From: Chitinibacter fontanus
GTDB taxonomy: Bacteria > Pseudomonadota > Gammaproteobacteria > Burkholderiales > Chitinibacteraceae
Direction of reading: 5' to 3'
DNA: 64,000 bases
Assembly (NCBI RefSeq): GCF_013423785.1
Contig: NZ_CP058952.1
Location: 744,001 to 808,000 of the forward strand
How positions within the stretch are numbered: the stretch's first letter is position 1; each line of letters opens with the position of its first letter. This document shows positions 1-8,327 of the stretch, piece by piece. Under the pieces are notes generated by a model. It saw nothing but the letters and a program-made list of their open reading frames with translations, was not told the DNA's origin and made no database searches. The position numbers and the translations under genes are program-made.

Positions 1-40
1 GCCTGCGCTCGTTAAATGGTTTGCCAAGCTGTAGTGCAAA

Positions 41-71
41 AATAAAGCCCGCAATTGAAGCGGGCTTTATT
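41..71. terminator. Bidirectional Rho-independent terminator
   Basis: A perfect 12-bp inverted repeat (AATAAAGCCCGC, 7-nt loop, GCGGGCTTTATT) is flanked by T-runs in both directions. It lies just past the stop of the minus-strand gene at 94-738 and ends the flgP-flgT transcript. It could also stop a plus-strand gene entering from the left. Confidence 0.85.
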
Positions 72-93
72 TTTGAGCAACACCACGCAGGGG

Positions 94-738
94 TTATGGA
101 TAACTGTATTGCTGCCAACGCAGTTCGGGATCTCGCACAATGTAAATCTCGGGCGCTGGCGCTGCAACCGGCTTCACAATCGTCGTTTCCCCCCAGGTTA
201 AACGTGGCTTATTACTTGCCATACCGGCTGCAGTGCCAGAATCAGCATTCATTTTGCCCTGCGGCAGCACTTTGCCAGCCGGCAAACTCGTGCTTGGCAT
301 TACACGAACTATCCCGGGGGTGACTGACATATCGGCCACTTTCTCACTACTACTGTGTGATTTTTTGGTATGCGAAGCACTGCGACTGCCATGCGCACTA
401 TTTGCGGCGCGCGGGGCTTTCGAAGGTACTACGGTGCGCACCACCGGGACTGAAGATGAAGAGTATTTAGGCGGCACATAACGTACCACGGGAGGCTCAG
501 TTGGCGCGGCAGGTGCAGCGGCCGCCTCATGCCCACCAGCGCTTTCGGCTTTAGCTTTACCTTCTTTGGCCGGTTTTAGATTATCCACCTGAGTGGGCGG
601 AGCATTTTTAATGGGGGTATGAGCCGTCGAGTTGCCTGCTGGTTTTTCGGCTGGCTTAGCCTCGGTGGAGTGCGCCGGCTCGTTGGCAAACGAAATTGCG
701 GCTGGCAACATTAACAACATAGCAGTCCAAGATTTCAT
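94..738 (-). CDS. Unknown secreted Pro/Ala-rich protein of the flgP-flgT operon
   Basis: A 214-residue protein of unknown function. Residues 1-18 form a typical signal peptide (MKSW, hydrophobic core, ending near SFANE), so export to the periplasm is expected. The rest is low-complexity, rich in Ala, Pro, Ser and Lys, and probably disordered. A short V-V-R-x-V-P-like motif recurs (VVRYVPP, VVRTVVP, IVRVMPS, and IVRDPE near the C-terminus). No enzyme motif is seen. The start codon overlaps the flgT stop by 4 bp (ATGA), so it is translationally coupled to a flagellar gene. A role in flagellar outer-ring or surface assembly is inferred from position only. It occupies the place where some bacteria carry flgO but does not resemble FlgO. 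Confidence 0.75.
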   Translation of the reverse strand: MKSWTAMLLMLPAAISFANEPAHSTEAKPAEKPAGNSTAHTPIKNAPPTQVDNLKPAKEGKAKAESAGGHEAAAAPAAPTEPPVVRYVPPKYSSSSVPVVRTVVPSKAPRAANSAHGSRSASHTKKSHSSSEKVADMSVTPGIVRVMPSTSLPAGKVLPQGKMNADSGTAAGMASNKPRLTWGETTIVKPVAAPAPEIYIVRDPELRWQQYSYP

Positions 739-2030
739 TTTTTTCCCTCCTGACCGACAAATCGCACATAATCGCCAGCCTGAACATTAGCGCCCGAGAT
801 TAAGCCCACGGCAAACAATGGCTGCACCTGCGTGACATTTAAACTACCCACAATTTCTTCGGGCAGACCCAAGCTCATTGTGGAATCAAAACTAGCAGCC
901 GCCACCGGCAAAGCATTCGGGGTAATTCGATACACCTGCAGGGTATCGCCCACACCAATACGTGATGTGCCGCCCGCATCAAAATACACCCGATTTTTTT
1001 CCACCCGGGTAATCCGCGCAGAAAAAGGAATACACGCAATATCTTGTTGCACCAAGCCAGCCCCTTCTTGCAACTTGGCTTCGACCAAACGACCAAAATC
1101 TGTTTCTTTAAACCCTTCAGTACCCATACTGGCGGCGGAATCTTGCAGCACCACGCCATCGGCTTTGCCCGCTAAACGATGGCGATTAATCAGCGCCCCC
1201 GATACCCCATCAAATACAAATAACTCATACTCAAAGCGCCGAGCAGACGGCGTGGCTTTCACGCCATACTGGGTGAAATTGACTAGGGGCACATTCAACT
1301 CCAGCTTGCGTTCCCCTGCGCGAATATCATTGCCGTGTGTAGTTGCATAGCGTTCACCACTGGTGGATAAATCACGCACAATCGCCCCAACCACAAACTG
1401 CACCGCATACCGCCGCGCCATTTCGCGCACGCGCTCCGGTTGCAAAATTGGATCGATATATTGCGGTTGCAAATCAAATACGGCTTCCGAAGGCGCGCGC
1501 TGCGCAATAAACGCCCCGCTATCATAAAACTTGCGCACCATCTCTAGCTGCAGCCCTTCCGGAAAACGATCCAGATCGGCCATTTGTGCCGGGCGCTGTA
1601 TCCAAAAATGCGATACCAACACTTTGCGCTTATAGTCAGCACCAGCACAACGCGTGGCCGGACGCGAATTTGCCCCTGTCAGGCTGGCAGGCCCTGCTCC
1701 GCTTTGCGCCACCGCTGGCACAGGCTCAACATCCACCACTACATGCAAAAAACCATTGCTCTGCCACTCGCGCACAATGCGGTATTCGCCAGCGGGGGTG
1801 CCACGAATTTGACTGGATTCACCCCATTTTTGTCCACTGGTCTGTGTGCTGGTTTTGACGCTCGCACCATTAAACAGAGCGGCGTTTTCCAGCGCATCGG
1901 CTACAGCTGCTCGACGAGCAACTTCAATGCCCTCCGAGCCAAGCGGCGCAATTCCTTCATGCTGTACCGCCAGTGCGGCGGCGCAGCCCATCAAACCAAA
2001 TGCAAGCAACATTAGGCGGCGTAATATCAC
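735..2030 (-). CDS. flgT: Flagellar assembly protein FlgT
   Basis: A 431-residue exported protein with an N-terminal signal peptide (about residues 1-21). The order matches FlgT: an N-terminal domain (about 22-105, starting GIAPLGSEGIEVARRAAVAD), a middle domain (about 130-320, from KRKVLVSHFWIQRP) and a C-terminal SH3-like domain (about 340-430). In Vibrio, FlgT forms the H-ring around the basal body, outside the LP ring, and helps anchor the motor. The gene overlaps flgP upstream and the unknown secreted-protein gene downstream by 4 bp each, so the three form a tight operon. Family assignment rests on domain layout and the FlgP neighbour. Confidence 0.85.
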   Translation of the reverse strand: MILRRLMLLAFGLMGCAAALAVQHEGIAPLGSEGIEVARRAAVADALENAALFNGASVKTSTQTSGQKWGESSQIRGTPAGEYRIVREWQSNGFLHVVVDVEPVPAVAQSGAGPASLTGANSRPATRCAGADYKRKVLVSHFWIQRPAQMADLDRFPEGLQLEMVRKFYDSGAFIAQRAPSEAVFDLQPQYIDPILQPERVREMARRYAVQFVVGAIVRDLSTSGERYATTHGNDIRAGERKLELNVPLVNFTQYGVKATPSARRFEYELFVFDGVSGALINRHRLAGKADGVVLQDSAASMGTEGFKETDFGRLVEAKLQEGAGLVQQDIACIPFSARITRVEKNRVYFDAGGTSRIGVGDTLQVYRITPNALPVAAASFDSTMSLGLPEEIVGSLNVTQVQPLFAVGLISGANVQAGDYVRFVGQEGKK

Positions 2031-2605
2031 AGTGCGAGATAAAAGTTCTGGCTAGGCTCGACTTGCATCGAGACCGGTTGAGGAACAGCTTTCATTGGTG
2101 CAGGAGCAGCGGGGGCCGCTTCACTAACACCATTTGAGCTAGACATCTGGGCCGCACGATAAAACTCACCGCCCAAAGTTAGCTCTAGTGTGGTCTCAAA
2201 TGCGCCATCGGGCAATGGGGTGACCGTCACCACGCGGGCTCCACGCAAATAGGCCTCAACATAAGCACGGAAACCGTCATTATTGAGTGCCATCGCCGAC
2301 ACGGTACTATTACCAGTAATTTTGACACCCGCTACCGTTTCGGCCAACGAGCGATAGGCATCGAGCTTCGCCGCGCGCATGGCCAATAAGCGACGCTGAG
2401 ATGGCGACAGGCCATCCATCGTTGGCATCGCGCCATAACCTACGGCACTAATTTTGCTCGGTAACACCACGGGAGGAGTGTTGTAGCCGTCATTCTGACT
2501 GACGGTAGGAGTATGGCTTGAGCTAGCACAAGCGCCCAAGCTCAAAATAATGGCGCTTGCCAGTGTGAATTTAACTAGTGAATGCAGCGTCAACGTATGA
2601 GGCAT
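2027..2605 (-). CDS. flgP: Flagellar outer-membrane lipoprotein FlgP (LPP20 family)
   Basis: A 192-residue lipoprotein. The signal peptide ends in the lipobox LGAC, so the mature N-terminus is the Cys near residue 26. The central region (SPSQRRLLAMRAAKLDAYRSLAETVAGVKI) is the hallmark of LPP20/FlgP proteins. FlgP associates with the outer membrane at the flagellar base in Vibrio and Campylobacter. AGGAG precedes the ATG at a good distance. It is the first gene of the flgP-flgT-unknown operon. FlgO, its usual partner, is not in the window. Confidence 0.85.
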   Translation of the reverse strand: MPHTLTLHSLVKFTLASAIILSLGACASSSHTPTVSQNDGYNTPPVVLPSKISAVGYGAMPTMDGLSPSQRRLLAMRAAKLDAYRSLAETVAGVKITGNSTVSAMALNNDGFRAYVEAYLRGARVVTVTPLPDGAFETTLELTLGGEFYRAAQMSSSNGVSEAAPAAPAPMKAVPQPVSMQVEPSQNFYLAL

Positions 2606-2782
2606 GATGCTCTCCTAACGATATAAATTATGCTTTTTTCTACTCTAGCCAGCGCTAGACAAAAAGCCAGCCATTCCGCCGCATTCCATTCTTAATGGCA
2701 AACTTTGGAGATGGCTCGGTTTACTTATATCGGCAGCACTGCGCTTTTCTGCAGCTTATTTTTGCCTGCAAGACGCGAAAGC

Positions 2783-3520
2783 TTAAATCTTTTTAAACAC
2801 CAGATCCCATACCCCGTGGCCTAGCTTGATGCCGCGGTTTTCAAACTTGGTCAGTGGACGATAATCTGGGCGTTCAGCGTAGCCAGTATCGCTGCTTGCC
2901 GTATTTTGCAGTGTCGGCTCGGCGCTCAGCACTTCAAGCATCTGGATCGCGTAGTCTTCCCAATCAGTCGCTAAATGCAAATAGCCGCCAGTTTTAATAC
3001 GCGAAACCAGTTGTTTGACGAACTCCGGTTTAATCAAACGACGCTTGTTGTGACGCTTTTTGTGCCATGGATCAGGAAAGAAAATATGCGCGCCGTCGAG
3101 TGAATCGGGCGTTAGCATGTGCTCCAGCACTTCGACCGCATCGTGTTGCACGATACGAAGATTGGTCAGCGATTGCTCGCCGATCAATTTGAGCAAACTA
3201 CCCACGCCCGGCGTGTGCACTTCAACGCCCAAAAAGTCCGTTTCAGGGCGAGCAGCGGCGATTTGCGCTGTGGCTTGGCCCATACCAAAACCGATTTCCA
3301 ATACGCGCGGCGCTTGACGGCCGAAGGCGGCATCCAAATCTAGTGCGGCGGGCGTGTAATCGATACAAAACTTCGGGCCGAATTCTTCCAAAGCGCGAGC
3401 TTGACCAGTGGATAAATGCCCCTGCCGCAACACGAAGCTGCGAATCGAGCGGCGATGCGGGTTTTCTGCGGTGGAATCTTCAGCCACGGGCTCAGCAGAC
3501 GCAATGTTTTCGTTTTCCAT
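2783..3520 (-). CDS. trmB: tRNA (guanine-N7-)-methyltransferase TrmB
   Basis: A 245-residue SAM-dependent methyltransferase that makes m7G46 in the variable loop of tRNAs. SAM-binding EIGFGMG lies near residue 76. The family motif [14 protein letters not shown] follows near 147, then ATDWE and, near the C-terminus, the substrate-binding TKFENRG. Length and motif order fit bacterial TrmB. The first 25 residues are acidic and poorly conserved. A candidate stem-loop lies in its leader. Pseudoknot-free annotation is straightforward and no anomaly is seen. Confidence 0.95.
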   Translation of the reverse strand: MENENIASAEPVAEDSTAENPHRRSIRSFVLRQGHLSTGQARALEEFGPKFCIDYTPAALDLDAAFGRQAPRVLEIGFGMGQATAQIAAARPETDFLGVEVHTPGVGSLLKLIGEQSLTNLRIVQHDAVEVLEHMLTPDSLDGAHIFFPDPWHKKRHNKRRLIKPEFVKQLVSRIKTGGYLHLATDWEDYAIQMLEVLSAEPTLQNTASSDTGYAERPDYRPLTKFENRGIKLGHGVWDLVFKKI

Positions 3521-3539
3521 CTTCTTTCCTAAAACAGCA

Positions 3540-3595
3540 ACGCCGCCAAAGACTTAGCAAAGCGATTACGGCTTGCTATTACCTTCAGGCGGCGT
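3540..3595 (-). other. Extended dyad in the trmB leader
   Basis: Outer arms ACGCCGCC (3540-3547) and GGCGGCGT (3588-3595) enclose an inner imperfect pair, TAGCAAAGC with GCTTGCTA (about 3555-3578). On the minus strand this folds into a two-tier hairpin ending about 20 nt before the trmB start codon. The U-run after it is short, so it could be a leader structure or a weak terminator for transcripts from the GNAT genes upstream. Confidence 0.4.
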
Positions 3596-3668
3596 CAATT
3601 ACAATGGCGCTATGGTAAAACATTCGGTGCAATTGCCCAAGCAGATCTTGGCGCAAAGTGATAATCGC

Positions 3669-4118
3669 CTAGCTTAAAGGCAGGTAATACCCATAATGCG
3701 CGGTATCGCGCTGAAATCCACACGCTTCATACAAAGTTTGCGCCTGTTGGTTATCTACGCCGGTAAACAAATTCAAGCGTACTGCCCCGACGGCTTTGGC
3801 ATGTTGTTGCGCCTTGCACAACAAAGCGCGCCCAACGCCCATGCCACGTGCAGTTTCAGCAACAAATAGATCGTTGAGCAAGAGCGAATTGACCATGTTG
3901 AGTGATCCGAACATTGGGTAAAGTTGGCTAAACCCCAACGCGTGGCCCGTCTCGGTTTCAGCCAATAGAATCACCGATTGGCGTAACAGCATGCGCTCGC
4001 GGACAAACTGATACTCGGCCGCAGGATCGCTGGGTTTACCAAAGTGGGCACGATAGGCCTGAAACAAAGGCACCACCGTGGCCAAATCATCGAGCGTGGC
4101 ATAGCGAACGTGAACCAT
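3669..4118 (-). CDS. GNAT-family N-acetyltransferase
   Basis: 149 residues, one GNAT domain. The acetyl-CoA pyrophosphate-binding loop is seen as ARGMGVGRALL near residue 99, followed by a C-terminal ALYEACGF-type motif. The substrate cannot be read from sequence. The ATG at 4118 is chosen over an upstream in-frame start because GGAG sits 5 nt before it. It is a sibling of the next gene upstream: both share the N-terminal YATLDDL, the E-R-x-x-LRxSVILLA segment and FxQLYPxF, so they probably arose by tandem duplication. Confidence 0.85.
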   Translation of the reverse strand: MVHVRYATLDDLATVVPLFQAYRAHFGKPSDPAAEYQFVRERMLLRQSVILLAETETGHALGFSQLYPMFGSLNMVNSLLLNDLFVAETARGMGVGRALLCKAQQHAKAVGAVRLNLFTGVDNQQAQTLYEACGFQRDTAHYGYYLPLS

Positions 4119-4190
4119 AGTAACTCCGGGTATATCGACAAAAGCCATATCAAACTTGGGAAGGTAAAAGATACCCCAGTCTAGATAGCA

Positions 4191-4637
4191 CTAAACAGCT
4201 AAGGAATAATAGCGATATACGGTATCGAGTTGATAGCCAAGCGATTCATACAAGGCTTGCGCTTTGGTATTGGTATGCGCGGTCGACAGTTCCAGCCACG
4301 CTGCGCCGCTATCGCGCGCATGTTGGGTGGCTTTTTGCATTAACTCACGCGCAATGCCCTGCCCGCGTACGACATCACTCACATATAAATCCGACAACAG
4401 CCAAATGCGCTCGGCGGCAATCGAGCTAAAAATCGGATACAGCTGGATAAAGCCCAAGGCCTCACCCGATTCGCTTTGCGCCAGCAAAATCACCGATTCA
4501 CGCAAACTGAGTCGCTCACCAATAAAACGTCGTGCCGCAGGCAAATCATGCGCCTGCTCATAAAACACGCGATACGCCGCAAATAGCGGTGCGATTAAAT
4601 CCAGATCATCGAGTGTGGCGTAGCGAAAAATGTTCAT
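4191..4637 (-). CDS. GNAT-family N-acetyltransferase (paralogue of the neighbouring gene)
   Basis: 148 residues with the acetyl-CoA loop VRGQGIARELM near residue 93 and a C-terminal ALYESLGYQ segment. It is clearly related to the gene at 3669-4118 in both termini and the core. It lies 72 bp upstream of that gene on the same strand, so co-transcription is likely. The acceptor substrate is unknown. The SD is weak. Confidence 0.85.
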   Translation of the reverse strand: MNIFRYATLDDLDLIAPLFAAYRVFYEQAHDLPAARRFIGERLSLRESVILLAQSESGEALGFIQLYPIFSSIAAERIWLLSDLYVSDVVRGQGIARELMQKATQHARDSGAAWLELSTAHTNTKAQALYESLGYQLDTVYRYYSLAV

Positions 4638-4657
4638 TGAATGACATCCAAATAAAA

Positions 4658-4706
4658 GGGTATTGGCCTGCAGAATAATTTGAATCTATTCTGCGGAGCA
4701 ATACCC
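4658..4706 (-). other. Interrupted long hairpin upstream of the GNAT pair
   Basis: GGGTATTG (4658-4665) pairs with CAATACCC (4699-4706), and GCAGAATA (4670-4677) with TATTCTGC (4687-4694), giving a 16-bp interrupted stem with a 9-nt loop. It lies in the leader of the GNAT gene starting at 4637. There is no U-tract after it, so a structured leader or a processing site fits better than a terminator. Confidence 0.45.
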
Positions 4707-4719
4707 TATTTAGCGCCAT

Positions 4720-4740
4720 TTAAAAACACTGTGTTTTTAA
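4720..4740 (-). terminator. Palindrome after thiG, possible terminator
   Basis: TTAAAAACAC-T-GTGTTTTTAA is an almost perfect palindrome 6 bp past the thiG stop. The stem is AT-rich with T-runs, as in a weak intrinsic terminator, but the GC content is low. Confidence 0.4.
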
Positions 4741-4746
4741 ATGATC

Positions 4747-5535
4747 CTATTTGGCAGCAATCAGACCCGACGTTGGGCTTGATGGATCAGCGCTGTACAG
4801 TTTGCGTGGTACACGACCGGCAAGGAAAGCGTCGCGACCGGCTTGCACCGCCAATTTCATCGCGCGCGCCATGCGGATTGGATCTTGCGCACCAGCAATT
4901 GCGGTGTTCATCAAGATGCCATCGCAACCCAATTCCATCGCCACCGCTGCATCCGATGCCGTACCTACTCCCGCATCGATCAGCACCGGCACATTGGCCG
5001 AATCAATAATCAGGCGCAGATTCCATGGGTTCAAAATCCCCATGCCCGAACCAATCAGCGAGGCCAATGGCATAATTGCGCAGCAGCCGATTTGCTCCAA
5101 TTCTTTAGCAATAATCGGGTCATCCGAGGTATACACCATCACATCAAAGCCGTCTTTAACCAGCGTTTCAGCGGCTTTCAGTGTTTCTCGTACATTCGGG
5201 TACAGCGTATTCGGGTCGCCGAGCACTTCGAGTTTCACCAATTTATGACCGTCGAGTAATTCGCGGGCGAGGCGCAAAGTGCGCACCGCATCTTCGGCGT
5301 TGTAGCAGCCGGCGGTGTTTGGCAGATAGGTGTATTGCGACGGCGGCAACGCATCCAGCAACGAGGGTTGCGAGGCATCTTGCCCAATATTAACGCGGCG
5401 AATCGCCACGGTGACAATCTCCGCGCCCGATTCATCCACCGCTGCGCGAGTTTGGGCGAAATCTTTGTATTTACCCGTCCCAACAATCAGCCGTGATTGA
5501 TAAGTTTTGCCTGCAATTTGAAAAGTATCATTCAT
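4747..5535 (-). CDS. thiG: Thiazole synthase ThiG
   Basis: A 262-residue TIM-barrel enzyme that builds the thiazole phosphate of thiamine from deoxyxylulose phosphate, dehydroglycine and the sulfur on ThiS thiocarboxylate. Family segments seen: [10 protein letters not shown] at the N-terminus, the GDPNTLYPN loop (near 110), and [20 protein letters not shown] with [10 protein letters not shown] near the C-terminus. The ATG at 5535 is preferred over an upstream in-frame start because AGGGG lies 8 nt before it and homologues begin there. It is 80 bp downstream of thiS. No other thi genes are in the window, and no TPP riboswitch is recognisable in the leader. Confidence 0.93.
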   Translation of the reverse strand: MNDTFQIAGKTYQSRLIVGTGKYKDFAQTRAAVDESGAEIVTVAIRRVNIGQDASQPSLLDALPPSQYTYLPNTAGCYNAEDAVRTLRLARELLDGHKLVKLEVLGDPNTLYPNVRETLKAAETLVKDGFDVMVYTSDDPIIAKELEQIGCCAIMPLASLIGSGMGILNPWNLRLIIDSANVPVLIDAGVGTASDAAVAMELGCDGILMNTAIAGAQDPIRMARAMKLAVQAGRDAFLAGRVPRKLYSADPSSPTSGLIAAK

Positions 5536-5615
5536 TATTGTTGCCCCTGTTGGAATCAATTAGCTAGGTATTTTATTGCAAAGCTTATCAAATATAGCCT
5601 TACAGGACATACCCA

Positions 5616-5819
5616 TTAACCACCGCCGACTGCCACGACCATTTCCAGCACATCGCCATCGACTAACTGGGTGCTGGCGTGTTCACTTTTCGGCACAATC
5701 TCGCCATTGCGTTCAATCGCAATTCGCTTACCTGTAAGCTCTAGCTCGACAATTAACTGCGCCACGCTCAGTGGCTCGGCAAACTCACGCGCCGCGCCAT
5801 TAATAGAAATCTGGATCAT
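5616..5819 (-). CDS. thiS: Sulfur carrier protein ThiS
   Basis: A 67-residue ubiquitin-like protein ending in the diagnostic Gly-Gly (AVGGG). The C-terminal Gly is adenylated and converted to the thiocarboxylate that donates sulfur to ThiG. The first gene of a thiS-thiG pair. It is divergent from the mechanosensitive-channel gene across a 161-bp gap. Confidence 0.93.
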   Translation of the reverse strand: MIQISINGAAREFAEPLSVAQLIVELELTGKRIAIERNGEIVPKSEHASTQLVDGDVLEMVVAVGGG

Positions 5820-5980
5820 GGTTTTTAACCTATTTTAATTAAGATACTGACTCGCAAAACTGACTCAATCGCAAGGCTTGCAGTGTATCATGCGACGCAA
5901 TCGTCACCTTGATTAGACACAGTAAAATCGTAATCCATTTGCATATTGATCTGCCGACCAGGCAGCACTAGGAACTGTCT

Positions 5981-8272
5981 ATGCCACATCGCTTGCTTGC
6001 GCTGTTTTTGGTCTTGCTCTGCCGTAGTAGTTTGGCGATTTCAATTCCCGGCCTTCCAGCCGATAGTGCGCCAGCCACCGTTAGCAGCACTGCAGCCAAC
6101 TCCCTGGAAGAAAAAAGCGAGCGCGTACAACAAAAATTAGCGCAAGCACAAACCCAGCTCGAACAGCTCAATACCGCCAACAGCAATGCCAGCAAAACCG
6201 ACTTTACCCGCAAATTATTACTTGAAATACAGGTAACGGCACTGCGCCAGCATCTGGCCGCGCTCACCGGACAACAATCGCAAGAAGGCTTGGCGAAGCA
6301 TCTACCACCAGTGGAAGTCATCGCCAGCAGCGTGCTCTCGATTAACAACCAGCGCAAATTACTGCAAGCCAATCGATTGGAAGTGAATAATCTAAGCGCC
6401 ATTTTGAAAACTCAGGAAGAACAACTAACCGAGTTACGCGAAAACTTTGAGGCTAGCCAAGTTGATTTGCGCCGCAAAAGCGAAGCCTTAGAAAAAAGCA
6501 AACCGGAAAAACGGGCCGCGGCGCTAGAAGAAGTGAAGCTGGCGCAACTGCAACTGGATGTACGCACTTCGATGCTGCAAGCCATGGAGGAGCGACAAAA
6601 CTATACGCGTGCGCAGTTGCAAAATAGCCGTGAGCGACAGGAATCGCTGACGGTGGCCATGAAAGATATTCCCAAGCAGCCCAGCTTTAGCAGCGAAGAG
6701 CTGCAACAGGTACAAGCGCGAATCGACGGGCAACGGCGCGCGATTAGCCAGCAAATTAGTAATTTAAGCGAAGCCAAACATCAATGGCTCAATCAACTTG
6801 ATGAGCTAGCCAAACAGCGTAGCGCATTAGTCGACGATAAAGAACACAACACGAAGAAAACCACTACCAGCCATCCTGATGAGCTCGTCGAGCAAAAACT
6901 AGCGCAAATTAGCAAACAAGAACGGATCGCCTTGCTGCGACTGGACAACAACTCACTGCGGATTGGGGTGCTGCTCGATTTAATGAATAGCTACACCTTG
7001 GAAAGTGCCTTTTGGCAAATGCACTACAGCCTGAGCCAGAAAAAAGAGAATGTTGATTTAACTGAATTCCATCGCAGCACGGTTAAATGGGACGCACACT
7101 TAAACAGCATTGAGGACGAAATTGCGCAGGCCATAGTTGTGGCCCAAATGGAAGCATCCCTGCTGGAAGGTAAAGATGAATATACGCAAGTAGAACGTCA
7201 ATTGTGGCTGGACCGCGCCGAGGCATTTAGCAATGCAGCGGCCGAATTATCCCGACTGCGGCTACTCATTAACCGCTGGAGCGAACAGTTTAATACCCAG
7301 ACTGCGGATAAAACGGTACAAATGCGCGCCGAATTATGGAAAGAGCGCCTGCAAAATACCATTGTGTCCGTTTGGCAATATGAGCTATTTAGCGTAGCCG
7401 ATAGCCTGCAGGTGGATGGCCAAACCATTCAGATTGCCCGTGGCGTTACCATTAGCAAAGTGGTGTATGCCATTTTACTGATTACCATCGGATTTTTTAT
7501 TACCGTCAAAATGGCCAATTGGCTGGAACGAAGCTTAATTAACCGCTTCAAACAGCCTGAAATTAGTGTGCGCATCGGCAAGCGCTGGCTATTGGCCGTT
7601 GCGTTTATTATTTTGCTGATTAATTCACTAATGCTGGTGCGCATTCCGCTCACTGTCTTTGCCTTTTTAGGTGGCGCCATCGCCATTGGCTTGGGCTTTG
7701 GTATGCAAACCCTGCTCAAAAACTTGATCAGCGGACTGATGATGATTCTGGAGCGCCCGTTCAAACCCGGCGATACCGTTGAAGTAGGCAATCTGCGCGG
7801 CACCGTGGTGGATATGAGCGTACGCGCCGCAGTGATTCGGGATGTAAATGGCATTGAAACCTTGGTGCCAAACAGCACTTTTCTGGAGCAAAACGTCACC
7901 AATTGGACTTACAGCAGTAGCTTGATCCGGCAAAACGTGAAAGTGGGCGTTGCCTACGGCAGCGATGTGCGTACCGTAGCCAAACTTCTAGCCGAGGAAG
8001 TTGGGCGCCACGGGCAGATTTGTCCTGAACCACAATGTGAAATACTGCTAGAGGATTTTGGTGCCGATGCACTGATGTTTGGGGTGTATTACTGGATTGA
8101 TGTGGCGACAGGCACGATTGGCAGGCAGGTGGCCAGCGATTTACGTTTTATGATTGAAGCGACGCTGCGCAAGCACGAGATTGTGATCGCCTTTCCACAG
8201 CGGGATGTACATGTCGATCTTGCACAACCGCTGCAATTACAGATTCAGCGTTCCACCAATTTGCAAAAATAA
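5981..8272 (+). CDS. MscS-family mechanosensitive channel with long periplasmic coiled coil
   Basis: 763 residues. A signal peptide (1-19) is followed by about 460 residues rich in Gln, Glu, Ala and Leu heptads, predicted as periplasmic coiled coils. Three membrane segments come next (about 487-510, 528-550, 555-580). The third is the MscS pore helix, seen as GGAIAIGLGFGMQTLLKN. The beta domain follows with ERPFKPGDTVEVG and LVPNSTFLEQNVTNW, then the cytoplasmic vestibule. It has fewer membrane spans than MscK or MscM, so naming it as either would be too specific. It releases osmolytes on hypo-osmotic shock. AGGA lies 7 nt before the ATG. Confidence 0.88.
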   Translation: MPHRLLALFLVLLCRSSLAISIPGLPADSAPATVSSTAANSLEEKSERVQQKLAQAQTQLEQLNTANSNASKTDFTRKLLLEIQVTALRQHLAALTGQQSQEGLAKHLPPVEVIASSVLSINNQRKLLQANRLEVNNLSAILKTQEEQLTELRENFEASQVDLRRKSEALEKSKPEKRAAALEEVKLAQLQLDVRTSMLQAMEERQNYTRAQLQNSRERQESLTVAMKDIPKQPSFSSEELQQVQARIDGQRRAISQQISNLSEAKHQWLNQLDELAKQRSALVDDKEHNTKKTTTSHPDELVEQKLAQISKQERIALLRLDNNSLRIGVLLDLMNSYTLESAFWQMHYSLSQKKENVDLTEFHRSTVKWDAHLNSIEDEIAQAIVVAQMEASLLEGKDEYTQVERQLWLDRAEAFSNAAAELSRLRLLINRWSEQFNTQTADKTVQMRAELWKERLQNTIVSVWQYELFSVADSLQVDGQTIQIARGVTISKVVYAILLITIGFFITVKMANWLERSLINRFKQPEISVRIGKRWLLAVAFIILLINSLMLVRIPLTVFAFLGGAIAIGLGFGMQTLLKNLISGLMMILERPFKPGDTVEVGNLRGTVVDMSVRAAVIRDVNGIETLVPNSTFLEQNVTNWTYSSSLIRQNVKVGVAYGSDVRTVAKLLAEEVGRHGQICPEPQCEILLEDFGADALMFGVYYWIDVATGTIGRQVASDLRFMIEATLRKHEIVIAFPQRDVHVDLAQPLQLQIQRSTNLQK

Positions 8273-8274
8273 AA

Positions 8275-8299
8275 CCCCAGCAGGTATTACCTGCTGGGG
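8275..8299 (-). terminator. Terminator of the spoT operon
   Basis: CCCCAGCAGG, 5-nt loop, CCTGCTGGGG. On the minus strand the stem is followed by TTTTATTTTT, a strong U-tract that overlaps the last codons of the convergent channel gene. There is no T-run on the plus strand. Confidence 0.85.
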
Positions 8300-8327
8300 C
8301 TGATAGATCAAAGCCTAGCGAGCAATA

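Noticed and set aside
2727..2734. GCCGATAT on the minus strand as a FliA -10 for flgP-flgT
   Set aside because: Close to GCCGATAA, but there is no TAAA 15 bp upstream; the nearest TAAG is 20 bp away.
5820..5980. Possible TPP riboswitch before thiS
   Set aside because: No recognisable thi-box elements (such as CUGAGA with the partner ACCUGAU-type segment) on the minus strand.
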